NCBI GenBank assembly: GCA_025361485.1 | Contig: JANYLA010000019.1 | Location: 1 to 48,630, forward strand | Source of the DNA: Bacteroidales bacterium | Lineage (GTDB): Bacteria > Bacteroidota > Bacteroidia > Bacteroidales > Tenuifilaceae | Direction of reading: 5' to 3' | Length of the DNA: 48,630 bases | Part shown: piece after piece, positions 26,918 through 35,123 of the stretch | Layout of the letters: each line of letters begins with the position of its first letter | Position numbering within the stretch: position 1 is the stretch's first letter | Position numbers and translations under genes: made by a program | Notes under the pieces: generated by a model | Told to the model about the DNA's origin: nothing | Databases searched by the model: none | The model's input: the letters and a program-made list of their open reading frames with translations, nothing else

Positions 26918-27985
26918 ATGAAAAAAATTTCATCTGGGGTTTTAACAGGGAAACAGCTTTCGGAGCTTTTCTCTTATGCAAAAGCAGAGCATTTTGCCTT
27001 ACCTGCTGTAAATGTAACAGGTACCAATACTATGAACGCTGTTCTTGAAACAGCTAAGGCCGTTAATTCGCCTGTTATTATTCAGTTTTCAAATAGCGGA
27101 GCATCATTCCTTGCAGGAAAGACTTTAAGCAACGAAGGCCAGAAGGCCAGTATTCTTGGTGCAATCAGCGGTGCAAAGCACGTTCATCTTTTAGCCGAGG
27201 CTTATGATGTACCAGTGGTTCTTCATACCGACCATGCTGCAAAAAAACTGCTTCCTTGGATTGATGGACTTCTAGATGCTGGTGAAAAGCACTTTAAGGA
27301 GAATGGTAAACCGCTTTTCAGCTCGCATATGCTTGATTTGTCAGAGGAGAGCCTAAAGGAGAATATAGAGATATCAAAAAGATATTTAGAGCGCATGGCC
27401 AAAATGGGCATGACCCTTGAAATAGAGCTTGGTGTAACCGGTGGAGAAGAGGATGGTGTTGATAATACAGGTGTTGACAGCTCTAAACTATATACTCAGC
27501 CCGAAGAGGTTGCTTACGCATACGAAGAACTCTCAAAAATCAGCCCAAATTTCACCATTGCTGCTTCGTTTGGTAACGTTCATGGTGTTTACAAACCAGG
27601 AAATGTTGTGCTAAATCCAATTATTTTAAAGAATTCACAAGCGCTAATTGAGCAGAAATTTGGAACAAGCCACAACCCTGTAAACTTTGTATTCCATGGT
27701 GGTAGTGGTTCTGAAAAGGAGAAAATTGCTGAGGCAATCAGCTATGGTGTTATCAAAATGAATATTGATACCGATCTTCAATGGGCATACTGGGATGGTA
27801 TCCGTCAGTTCTACATGGCAAAGCAAGGTTATCTTCAAGGGCAAATCGGAAACCCTGAGGGTGCTGATTCTCCGAATAAAAAATACTACGATCCTCGTGT
27901 TTGGCTAAGAAAAGGCGAGGAGTCGATCGTTGAGCGTTTGAAAGAGGCTTTTGCCGATTTGAATGCTTTGAATAGATGGGTGTAA
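26918..27985 (+). CDS. fbaA: Class II fructose-1,6-bisphosphate aldolase
   Basis: A 355-residue zinc-dependent aldolase of the FbaA (class IIA) type, cleaving fructose-1,6-bisphosphate into dihydroxyacetone phosphate and glyceraldehyde-3-phosphate. It follows E. coli FbaA almost segment for segment: VVLHTDHAAKKLLPWIDGLL (zinc His and catalytic Asp), FSSHMLDLSEE, EIELGVTGGEEDGVDN, ASFGNVHGVYKPG (zinc His), NFVFHGGSGS (zinc His) and MNIDTDLQWA. It sits between maltose phosphorylase and a GH13 gene with gaps of 33 and 14 bases, so it is part of the sugar operon. A central glycolytic enzyme inside a polysaccharide locus is unusual and suggests coordinated supply of lower glycolysis. Confidence 0.97.
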   Translation: MKKISSGVLTGKQLSELFSYAKAEHFALPAVNVTGTNTMNAVLETAKAVNSPVIIQFSNSGASFLAGKTLSNEGQKASILGAISGAKHVHLLAEAYDVPVVLHTDHAAKKLLPWIDGLLDAGEKHFKENGKPLFSSHMLDLSEESLKENIEISKRYLERMAKMGMTLEIELGVTGGEEDGVDNTGVDSSKLYTQPEEVAYAYEELSKISPNFTIAASFGNVHGVYKPGNVVLNPIILKNSQALIEQKFGTSHNPVNFVFHGGSGSEKEKIAEAISYGVIKMNIDTDLQWAYWDGIRQFYMAKQGYLQGQIGNPEGADSPNKKYYDPRVWLRKGEESIVERLKEAFADLNALNRWV

Positions 27986-27999
27986 GCACAGCGAGGTAG

Positions 28000-29847
28000 A
28001 TGAAAAAATATCCATTTGTTGCAGCATGTTTATTAACTCTTTTATCACAGATGATATCGGCGCAATCGATAAACCGCGTTGAACCTTTATGCTGGTGGGT
28101 TGGAATGGAAAACAAAAACCTACAGCTGATGATCTATGGAAAAGAGATTGGGGATGCTCAGGTGGATATCAATTACCCCGGTGTTACGCTTTCAAAAGTA
28201 AACCGCTTAGAAAATCAAAACTATCTGTTTTTAGATCTTTCTATTGATGAAACGGCTAAAGCAGGTAGTTTTGATATTATATTTTCATTTAAAAATCAGA
28301 ATAATTTAAAGTACACATACACTCTTTACCAACGAAAAGATAACTCCTCGTTGCGTAAGGGTTTCTCATCCAAAGATGTAGTTTATCTTATAATGCCCGA
28401 TCGGTTCGCCAATGGCGATTCATCCAATGATGAAGTTGACGGGTACAATGATAAGTTGAAACGAAAAAATCAGTATGGTCGCCACGGTGGCGATATTCAG
28501 GGTATCATTAATCATCTTGATTATTTCAACGAGCTAGGAGTTACATCGCTTTGGTTAACGCCAGTGCTAGAGAATAACCAGAAGGAGGCATCCTATCATG
28601 GGTATTCAATAACCGATTTCTATAAGGTAGATCCTCGGCATGGTTCAAACGATTTATACAAATCGATGGTTGAAAAGGCTCATCAAAAAGGACTGAAAGT
28701 AATTATCGATTTGGTTTTTAACCATTGCGGAAGCGAGCATTGGTGGATGAAAAATTTACCCTCAGCCGATTGGATTAACCAATGGCCCGAATATACAGGA
28801 TCAAACTTTAGAGCATCCGTTATATCTGATCCTTATGCTTCGGATTACGATAAGAAAAGAATGTCAAAAGGTTGGTTTGTACCAACCATGCCTGATTTGA
28901 ATCAGGAGAATCCATTCCTTGCAAACTACCTCATTCAGAATAGTATCTGGTGGGCTGAGTATGCCGATTTGGATGGTATTAGAATGGATACGTACCCTTA
29001 TTCCGATAAGGTTTTTATGTCGCGTTGGGCAAAATCGGTTATGACCGAGTACCCCAACTTTAATATAGTCGCCGAGGCCTGGCTTAACGATTCTCCTTGG
29101 TGTGCCTATTGGCAAAAGGATTCCAATAATCGCGATGGGTATAACTCCAATGTTCCATCGGTAATGGATTTCCCATTAATGTACACCATGCGTAGCACTT
29201 TTACGGAGGAACCCGGATGGGATAAAGGTATTGTACGGCTATATGATCTTCTTTCGAAAGATTTCCTTTATGCAAATCCGGATAATCTATTAGTCTTTGC
29301 CGATAATCACGATGAATCTAGATTTTTCAGAAAAGGAGACTCTATTGCCCGTTATAAAATGGCGATGGCATTTCTACTTACCACAAGAGGAATTCCCAAA
29401 ATTTATTATGGAACGGAGTTGCTAATGACAGGTAAAAAGTCGGATGGTGATGGCAAGTTAAGGATTGATTTCCCAGGTGGTTGGCCCGATGATAAAAGAA
29501 ATGCTTTTGCTTCTGTTGGACGAACTTCAAAAGAGAATGAGGCTTGGAATTATCTACAAACGCTTCTAAAATGGCGTTTACAATCTGAGGCAATTCAAAG
29601 TGGAAAGTTAAAACAGTTTGTTCCCGAAGACAATATCTATGTCTATTTCAGGTATACCCCAAACAAGGCTGTAATGGTTGTTCTTAATTCAAATAAAAAG
29701 AGTAAAGTTCTAAATACTAATCGTTTTAATGAGATTTTAGAGGGATATAAAAGAGGTTTTGACATTACATCGAATAAGCATTTAGAGAGTTTGACCGATA
29801 TCAAACTTGCTCCCTATTCCGCTGCTGTTATTGAACTAATACCATAA
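28000..29847 (+). CDS. Periplasmic GH13 cyclomaltodextrinase/neopullulanase-like enzyme
   Basis: A 615-residue GH13 enzyme with a signal peptide (AACLLTLLSQMISAQS) and no lipobox, hence probably periplasmic like Bacteroides SusA. The N-terminal beta domain (RVEPLCWWVGM) is the cyclomaltodextrinase type. The barrel contains VYLIMPDRFANGD, VIIDLVFNHCGSEHWW, nucleophile D330 in DGIRMDTYP, acid/base E359 in IVAEAWL and D438 in FADNHDESRF. It likely cuts imported maltodextrins into maltose and glucose for the MFS transporter. It starts 14 bases after fbaA and ends 20 bases before the next GH13, all one operon. Precise linkage specificity is not visible. Confidence 0.93.
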   Translation: MKKYPFVAACLLTLLSQMISAQSINRVEPLCWWVGMENKNLQLMIYGKEIGDAQVDINYPGVTLSKVNRLENQNYLFLDLSIDETAKAGSFDIIFSFKNQNNLKYTYTLYQRKDNSSLRKGFSSKDVVYLIMPDRFANGDSSNDEVDGYNDKLKRKNQYGRHGGDIQGIINHLDYFNELGVTSLWLTPVLENNQKEASYHGYSITDFYKVDPRHGSNDLYKSMVEKAHQKGLKVIIDLVFNHCGSEHWWMKNLPSADWINQWPEYTGSNFRASVISDPYASDYDKKRMSKGWFVPTMPDLNQENPFLANYLIQNSIWWAEYADLDGIRMDTYPYSDKVFMSRWAKSVMTEYPNFNIVAEAWLNDSPWCAYWQKDSNNRDGYNSNVPSVMDFPLMYTMRSTFTEEPGWDKGIVRLYDLLSKDFLYANPDNLLVFADNHDESRFFRKGDSIARYKMAMAFLLTTRGIPKIYYGTELLMTGKKSDGDGKLRIDFPGGWPDDKRNAFASVGRTSKENEAWNYLQTLLKWRLQSEAIQSGKLKQFVPEDNIYVYFRYTPNKAVMVVLNSNKKSKVLNTNRFNEILEGYKRGFDITSNKHLESLTDIKLAPYSAAVIELIP

Positions 29848-29867
29848 TTAACCTTAAACTTAAAGTC

Positions 29868-32240
29868 ATGATTAAGAGGTTACTAATTGTTACTTCTGTA
29901 TGTGGGTTTATGGCATGCTCAAATGCCGATTTAATCAAAAACCTGCCTAAAGATTCTGCTATACGTGGATTGGCAACACCAATTCAGTTTGTTGGTGAGC
30001 AGACTGACATAAACCTTGAGGACTACTTTCTCGATGTGTCAAAAATTGACTCTATTGTGGCTAACCCAGCATTTAGCATAGAGCTTTCATCTGATAAAAA
30101 GATTCTCAACGTACACTACGAGACAGCAAAAGCCCCGTTACTTTCTGAAATGAAGGTTTGGATCGGTGGTTCATCGTACTCGCTGCTTGTTAAGAAGAGT
30201 AAAAAGTTACTTGCTAACTTCTCGTTCGATCCAAGGTCGAAAAATTATAAAACCGTTCAAATTAAGGGGCAAATGAACGATTGGAACCCAGCAAAAACAG
30301 TTCTTGAGTTAAAAGACGGAAAGTTTGAAACATCGATGTGGTTAAATCCTGGTAAGTACCAGTATTTAATTGTTGTTGATGGCAAAGAGATGCTCGATCC
30401 TGCTAATTCATTATCGGAGGATAATAATATCGGAGGTAGGAATTCCATAGTATTCGTTGGTAATAATATCGATAGCCTTAAACCAAAATTAGTAACTAAA
30501 TCTTTTGGAAAGGAGTTTACGGTTGGCCTTGTAAATAAGTGCACCGAGGTATTCGTGTTTTGGGAGAACTATCGTTTAGGAAACGACTTTGTTTCGATGG
30601 ATGGGACTAATTTAAAGATTAGGATTCCTGCAAATGCTAAATCTGTAAAAAGATCAAACATTCGAATTTGGGCTTTCAACGAGTATGGTTGCTCAAACGA
30701 TGTTCTTATTCCTTTAGATTTTGGTGAGGTAGTTAATAAAACATCACAGCTAACTAGAAGCGATAAGCAATCGCAAATTCTCTATTTCTTGATGGTTGAT
30801 AGATTCTTTGATGGAAACAAATCAAACAATAAGCCTGTTAATGATCCCGAAATTCTTCCTAAAGCCAACTATTTTGGAGGAGATATCGCTGGTGTTACCC
30901 AAAAGTTACAGGATGGGTATTTCGATTCGTTAGGAGTTAATACCATTTGGCTTTCGCCAATTACTCAGAACCCCTTAGGAGCTTGGGGCCTGTATAAAAA
31001 TCCTCGAACAAAGTTTTCGGCATATCATGGCTATTGGCCAACATCATTAACTAAGGTCGATTTTAGGTTTGGAACATCTGATGAGCTACATAATCTTATA
31101 AACATAGCGCATCAAAAGGGGATGAATGTAATTCTCGATTACGTTGCACACCATATTCACATTGAACATCCTGCTTGGAAAGAGCATCCCGATTGGTTCA
31201 CGTCACTTTATCTACCCGATGGAACAATGAATACCGAAAAGTGGGATGAGTACAGGCTAACAACTTGGTTCGATGTTTTCCTTCCGACATTGGCATTAGA
31301 TAAACCTGAAGTATTTGAACCCATGACTGATTCTGCATTGTATTGGATTAAGCAATACGATATTGATGGATTCAGACACGATGCAACCAAGCATATTCCC
31401 GAGCCATTCTGGCGTCGATTAACCCAAAAGATAAAGCAGCTGCCTGCTGATAAGTCAGTATTCCAAATTGGCGAAACCTATGGAAGCAAAGAGTTAATTA
31501 ATAGTTATATCGGGAGTGGAATGGTTGATTCTCAATTCGATTTTAACGTTTATGACGATGCCGTTGCTGCATTCGCTAAACCTAATGTACCTTTCTCAAA
31601 GTTGAATGCATCGTTGCTTGAAAGCCTCGATTATTACGGGTATCACAATCTGATGGGGTATATTTCAGGTAATCAGGATAGGGGTAGATTTATATCCTAT
31701 GCTGGAGGCTCATTGAAATTTGATGAGGACGCTAAGCTCGCTGGATGGACAAGGGATATTGAGGTAGGTGATCCAGTTGCTTACAAAAAACTTTGTATGC
31801 TTAACGCATTCAATATGACAATTCCAGGCGTTCCAACAATTTATTATGGCGACGAGTTTGGCTCTCCCGGTGGCAACGACCCTGACAATAGGCGTTTGAT
31901 GAAATTCAGCGGCTTAAATAATGATGAAAAGGTTACCATCGATTTTACTAAGAAAATTGTAAATATTCGAAAGAATAACCTTGCCCTAATTTATGGTGAT
32001 TTCATACCACTTTTGGTGAAGCAAGATGTTTATGCTTTTGTACGTGGCTATTTTACAAACAGGGTAATCGTTGTCTTTAATAAAAGCAATAAAGCTAAGG
32101 TTGTTAATATTCAGCTGCCTGATGATTATAATGGTAGAGTATTTTTAGAATCATTTGGATCACACTTTGTCATTAAGGACAATGAACTTAGTATTCAGGT
32201 GGAAGGAAATTCATTCGAAATACTAATTGCCAATAATTAG
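29868..32240 (+). CDS. GH13 alpha-amylase lipoprotein with CBM48-like module
   Basis: A 790-residue lipoprotein (lipobox VCGFMAC, Cys17). The order is an Ig-like domain (about 30-110), a CBM48-type module (about 120-200; VQIKGQMNDWNPAK, PGKYQYLIVVDG), a second beta domain, and a GH13 barrel from about 295. The catalytic residues are D505 in GFRHDATKH, E536 in QIGETYG and D604 in SGNQDRGRF. In region IV the usual His before the Asp is Gln603, a substitution seen in some GH13 branches that may change subsite -1 contacts. It probably acts on starch or long maltodextrins at an outer-membrane face. It is the last gene of the operon, followed by a terminator. Confidence 0.92.
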   Translation: MIKRLLIVTSVCGFMACSNADLIKNLPKDSAIRGLATPIQFVGEQTDINLEDYFLDVSKIDSIVANPAFSIELSSDKKILNVHYETAKAPLLSEMKVWIGGSSYSLLVKKSKKLLANFSFDPRSKNYKTVQIKGQMNDWNPAKTVLELKDGKFETSMWLNPGKYQYLIVVDGKEMLDPANSLSEDNNIGGRNSIVFVGNNIDSLKPKLVTKSFGKEFTVGLVNKCTEVFVFWENYRLGNDFVSMDGTNLKIRIPANAKSVKRSNIRIWAFNEYGCSNDVLIPLDFGEVVNKTSQLTRSDKQSQILYFLMVDRFFDGNKSNNKPVNDPEILPKANYFGGDIAGVTQKLQDGYFDSLGVNTIWLSPITQNPLGAWGLYKNPRTKFSAYHGYWPTSLTKVDFRFGTSDELHNLINIAHQKGMNVILDYVAHHIHIEHPAWKEHPDWFTSLYLPDGTMNTEKWDEYRLTTWFDVFLPTLALDKPEVFEPMTDSALYWIKQYDIDGFRHDATKHIPEPFWRRLTQKIKQLPADKSVFQIGETYGSKELINSYIGSGMVDSQFDFNVYDDAVAAFAKPNVPFSKLNASLLESLDYYGYHNLMGYISGNQDRGRFISYAGGSLKFDEDAKLAGWTRDIEVGDPVAYKKLCMLNAFNMTIPGVPTIYYGDEFGSPGGNDPDNRRLMKFSGLNNDEKVTIDFTKKIVNIRKNNLALIYGDFIPLLVKQDVYAFVRGYFTNRVIVVFNKSNKAKVVNIQLPDDYNGRVFLESFGSHFVIKDNELSIQVEGNSFEILIANN

Positions 32241-32259
32241 TTGAATTCATTTCGACAAG

Positions 32260-32289
32260 AAAAAGGCTAACCTTTGGGTTAGCCTTTTT
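32260..32289. terminator. Bidirectional terminator between GH13 and pfkA
   Basis: A perfect 13-bp stem (32260-32272 with 32277-32289), loop TTTG, with A5 and T5 flanks, serves the two convergent genes. Confidence 0.92.
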
Positions 32290-32314
32290 ACTTATCAACT
32301 TTTTAACTTACCAA

Positions 32315-33409
32315 TTAATCTCCAAAGCTAATTCCAATTCCACGTGCTGTTTTTAGTAAATCGCTTGTTGGATCAACAAAATTAGGTTTGTTAATTGCAT
32401 CGATTAGTGGAACTGAGATTATATCGGGATGACGGTAAGCCACCATTTCACCGAATTTACCCTCAAGAACCATTTCAAATGCTTTTACACCAAACTGAGT
32501 GGCAAGAATTCTATCGTAGGCAATTGGGCTACCACCACGTTGTAAATGACCTAATACAGTTTCGCGCATATCCGCTTCGAATCCTGCATTTTTCAAATCG
32601 TGCATTAGCTTGTGAGCCACACCTCCGAGACGAAGGTTATTGTAACCAACTTCGTCGCTTTGCTCAGAGGTAAGGCTGCCTCCAACAGGTACAGCACCTT
32701 CTGCAATAACAACTATGGCATTTCCCTTTCCTTTATCGTAACGGCTATTCAGCTTAGCAAGAACTTTTTGGGTATCGTAAGGAATTTCAGGGATAAGACA
32801 AACCTCAGCACCACCTGCAATCGCAGCATGGAGTGCAATCCAGCCAGCATATCGTCCCATAACCTCAAGGATTAGAACACGGTTGTGGCTTGCAGCGGTT
32901 GTAACAAGTTTATCAACTGCTTCAGTTGCAATTTGCACAGCAGTTTGGAACCCGAAAGTGAAGTCCGTCGCAGAAAGGTCATTATCGATAGTTTTTGGAA
33001 CACCAATAATATTTAAACCCTTTTCAAACAAATCTTGAGAAATCTTCTGTGAGCCATCACCCCCGATGCTAATAACAGCATCAATTCCTAAGTACTGAAG
33101 TTTCCTGATCATTTCATCCGAACGATCAACCGAAGTCCAACTTCCATCTTTGTTCTTTACTGGCCAAGCGAAGGGGCCTCCCTTGTTTGTTGTACCTATT
33201 ATTGTTCCACCTTGAACATGAATACCTGCAACAGCTCTTTCGTCTAAAACTCTTATCTCTGTTGGTTCGCGAAGAATTCCATCAAATGATTGAATGCTTC
33301 CAATAATTTCCCAGTCGCGTTCTTGAGCGGCACGTTTTACAATTGCCCTTATCACTGCATTTAACCCAGGACAATCACCACCACCAGTTGCAACCAATAC
33401 TCTTTTCAT
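32315..33409 (-). CDS. pfkA: 6-phosphofructokinase
   Basis: Phosphorylates fructose-6-phosphate to fructose-1,6-bisphosphate. It is 364 residues long. The N-terminal loop GGGDCPGLNAVIR, IGGDGS (116-120) and VPKTIDND (138-144, catalytic D142) are plain. Gly at the ATP/PPi-deciding position (G119) together with Lys at K139 is the combination of the 'mixed-substrate' PFK group III. By the known rule, Gly at the first position favours ATP over pyrophosphate. Later motifs are VLEVMGRYAGW, EIPYD and LGHLQRGGSP. It is convergent with the GH13 operon and divergent from another amylase, so it is embedded in the alpha-glucan locus. It makes the substrate of FbaA, encoded five kilobases away in the operon. 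Confidence 0.95.
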   Translation of the reverse strand: MKRVLVATGGGDCPGLNAVIRAIVKRAAQERDWEIIGSIQSFDGILREPTEIRVLDERAVAGIHVQGGTIIGTTNKGGPFAWPVKNKDGSWTSVDRSDEMIRKLQYLGIDAVISIGGDGSQKISQDLFEKGLNIIGVPKTIDNDLSATDFTFGFQTAVQIATEAVDKLVTTAASHNRVLILEVMGRYAGWIALHAAIAGGAEVCLIPEIPYDTQKVLAKLNSRYDKGKGNAIVVIAEGAVPVGGSLTSEQSDEVGYNNLRLGGVAHKLMHDLKNAGFEADMRETVLGHLQRGGSPIAYDRILATQFGVKAFEMVLEGKFGEMVAYRHPDIISVPLIDAINKPNFVDPTSDLLKTARGIGISFGD

Positions 33410-33559
33410 AAAAAAACTTAATTTGAATTATGTAATATTATATTTTGAAAAAAACTTTTCAAGTAAGCCAATTTTTTTCATAATCGCAAAAATATAAAAA
33501 AAAGCAATGCTATATTAGCAGAATCGAATCTTATTAACGCATAAACTAGTTATTATCTA

Positions 33560-33576
33560 TTGCAATCGATTGAAAT
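33560..33576. promoter_or_regulatory. LacI-type operator upstream of the GH13 lipoprotein gene
   Basis: TTGCAATCGATTGAAAT is nearly identical to the sites at 22124 and 20854 and shares the 13-mer AATCGATTGAAAT with the former. It ends 34 bases before the ATG at 33611, close to where transcription would begin. That position would suit repression or roadblock rather than the upstream position seen at susC. Confidence 0.65.
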
Positions 33577-33610
33577 AAAGAATAAAGAAATTAACTTAAA
33601 ACATAATTTT

Positions 33611-34999
33611 ATGAATAGAAATTCAATTATGAGCAAAATCCTCCTTTTTGTTCTTATAATATCGCTTTCAACGATACTTTCAACAACTTCATGCAGCTCA
33701 AAAAAGGAGATATCTCAAGAGGCATTTAAAGTTGTACACAACGAGTGGATTTATAATTCGACTATTTATGAAGTAAATATTCGACAGTACACACCTGAAG
33801 GTACTTTCAAGGCCTTCGAAAGTCATTTATCAAGATTAAAGGAGCTTGGGGTTGATGTAATCTGGTTTATGCCGATTCATCCAATTGGAGTAGTGAACCG
33901 TAAGGGTTCGTTGGGTAGTTACTATTCAGTTAAGGATTATATAGCGGTTAACCCAGAATACGGTAATCTGGATGACTTTAAAAGTGTTGTAACTAAAGCC
34001 CATGAGCTTGGAATGAAGGTTATTATTGATTGGGTTGCAAACCATACCTCGCATGATGCGGTGCTTATCACTGAACATCCTGATTGGTACGTGCGGGATT
34101 CAACTGGAAAAGTAGTTTCTCCTTTTGATTGGACTGATGTTGCAAAACTTGATTATGGTAAAAAGGAGCTAAGGCAATATATCATTGATGCAATGAAATT
34201 CTGGATTAAGGATGTTGGTATTGATGGCTTCCGCTGCGATGTTGCAGCCGAGGTACCTACCGATTTTTGGACCGATGCTCGTAAACAGCTCGACGCAATT
34301 AAACCAGTATTTATGCTTGCCGAAGCCGATAAACCAGAACTTCAGCAATTTGCTTTTGACGCAGATTATGGCTGGGAGTTCCATCATATCATGAATCAGA
34401 TTGCTCAAGGTAAAGAAACGGTAACCGATATTGAAAAATATCTCTTAAAGAATATTTCAGTTTACCCAAAGAACACTATCAAGTTAAATTTTATTACAAA
34501 TCACGATGAGAATTCATGGAATGGAACTGAGTTTGAACGTATGGGAGATGCTGTTAAACTATTTGCTGCGTTAACCTTTGTTATGCCTGGTATGCCCTTA
34601 ATATACTCAGGTCAAGAGGTTGGCTTTAATAAAAGACTAAAGTTCTTTGATAAAGATCAGATTAGTTGGAACGATTCATTAGGATTAACCCCATTCTACA
34701 AAAAGTTAGTTGAGTTAAAGAAAAGAAACACTGCGCTTGCTGCAGGTGATAAGGGTGCTGATATATATAGAATCAAATCATCAAACGATACAAATATTTT
34801 CGCTTTTACACGCACGAATGACTCTGAAAAGCTATTTGCAATTTTCAATTTAACGGCAAACGAGCAAAAGGTATCGTTCGATGGAGATGAGTATGTTGAT
34901 TCATATACTGAATACATGACTGGAAATGTAAAAACATTTTCAAAGGGAGAAGAGATTACCTTAAAACCTTGGGAGTTTTTTATTTATCTGAAAAAGTAG
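33611..34999 (+). CDS. GH13 alpha-amylase family lipoprotein
   Basis: A 462-residue compact GH13 enzyme and lipoprotein (leader SKILLFVLIISLSTILSTTSC). The barrel carries IYEVNIRQYTPEGTF, VIIDWVANHTSHD, nucleophile D210 in GFRCDVAAE, acid/base E238 in MLAEADKP and D299 in ITNHDENSW, then PGMPLIYSGQEVG. The frame extends upstream to a TTG at 33560. That extension would translate the LacI-type operator and place 17 charged residues before the signal peptide, so the ATG at 33611 (or 33629) is preferred. The lipobox Cys is followed by SSKKE. It is a stand-alone gene with its own operator and terminator, likely a maltodextrin-degrading member of the regulon. Confidence 0.93.
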   Translation: MNRNSIMSKILLFVLIISLSTILSTTSCSSKKEISQEAFKVVHNEWIYNSTIYEVNIRQYTPEGTFKAFESHLSRLKELGVDVIWFMPIHPIGVVNRKGSLGSYYSVKDYIAVNPEYGNLDDFKSVVTKAHELGMKVIIDWVANHTSHDAVLITEHPDWYVRDSTGKVVSPFDWTDVAKLDYGKKELRQYIIDAMKFWIKDVGIDGFRCDVAAEVPTDFWTDARKQLDAIKPVFMLAEADKPELQQFAFDADYGWEFHHIMNQIAQGKETVTDIEKYLLKNISVYPKNTIKLNFITNHDENSWNGTEFERMGDAVKLFAALTFVMPGMPLIYSGQEVGFNKRLKFFDKDQISWNDSLGLTPFYKKLVELKKRNTALAAGDKGADIYRIKSSNDTNIFAFTRTNDSEKLFAIFNLTANEQKVSFDGDEYVDSYTEYMTGNVKTFSKGEEITLKPWEFFIYLKK

Positions 35000-35019
35000 T
35001 CAATTATTGAATTTTTGAG

Positions 35020-35050
35020 CCTGCTCTGATATTCTAAAGCAGGTTTTTTT
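35020..35050 (+). terminator. Intrinsic terminator after the GH13 lipoprotein gene
   Basis: Stem CCTGCT (35020-35025) with AGCAGG (35038-35043) is followed by a seven-T tract. Confidence 0.8.
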
Positions 35051-35067
35051 ATTTGTAAACTATAAAA

Positions 35068-35094
35068 TTGTAATCCAAATCTTTTCTATTTTTG
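35068..35094 (+). promoter_or_regulatory. Promoter of the flavodiiron protein gene
   Basis: TTG (35068-35070) and TATTTTTG (35087-35094, perfect -7 box) are separated by 16 bases. Transcription would begin near 35101, which excludes the GTG at 35094 as a start codon. Confidence 0.55.
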
Positions 35095-35123
35095 TGACCG
35101 AATTTGTTTTTAAAATTTATATC

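Noticed and set aside
27753-28115. 120-residue leftward open frame across the fbaA/GH13 junction
   Set aside because: It is antisense to two well-supported genes and shows no family resemblance; a shadow frame.
33560-33610. N-terminal extension of the GH13 lipoprotein from TTG 33560
   Set aside because: It would cover the LacI-type operator and put a charged stretch before the signal peptide.
35094-35123. N-terminal extension of the flavodiiron protein from GTG 35094
   Set aside because: The GTG overlaps the TATTTTTG promoter box, and the family begins at the ATG at 35124.
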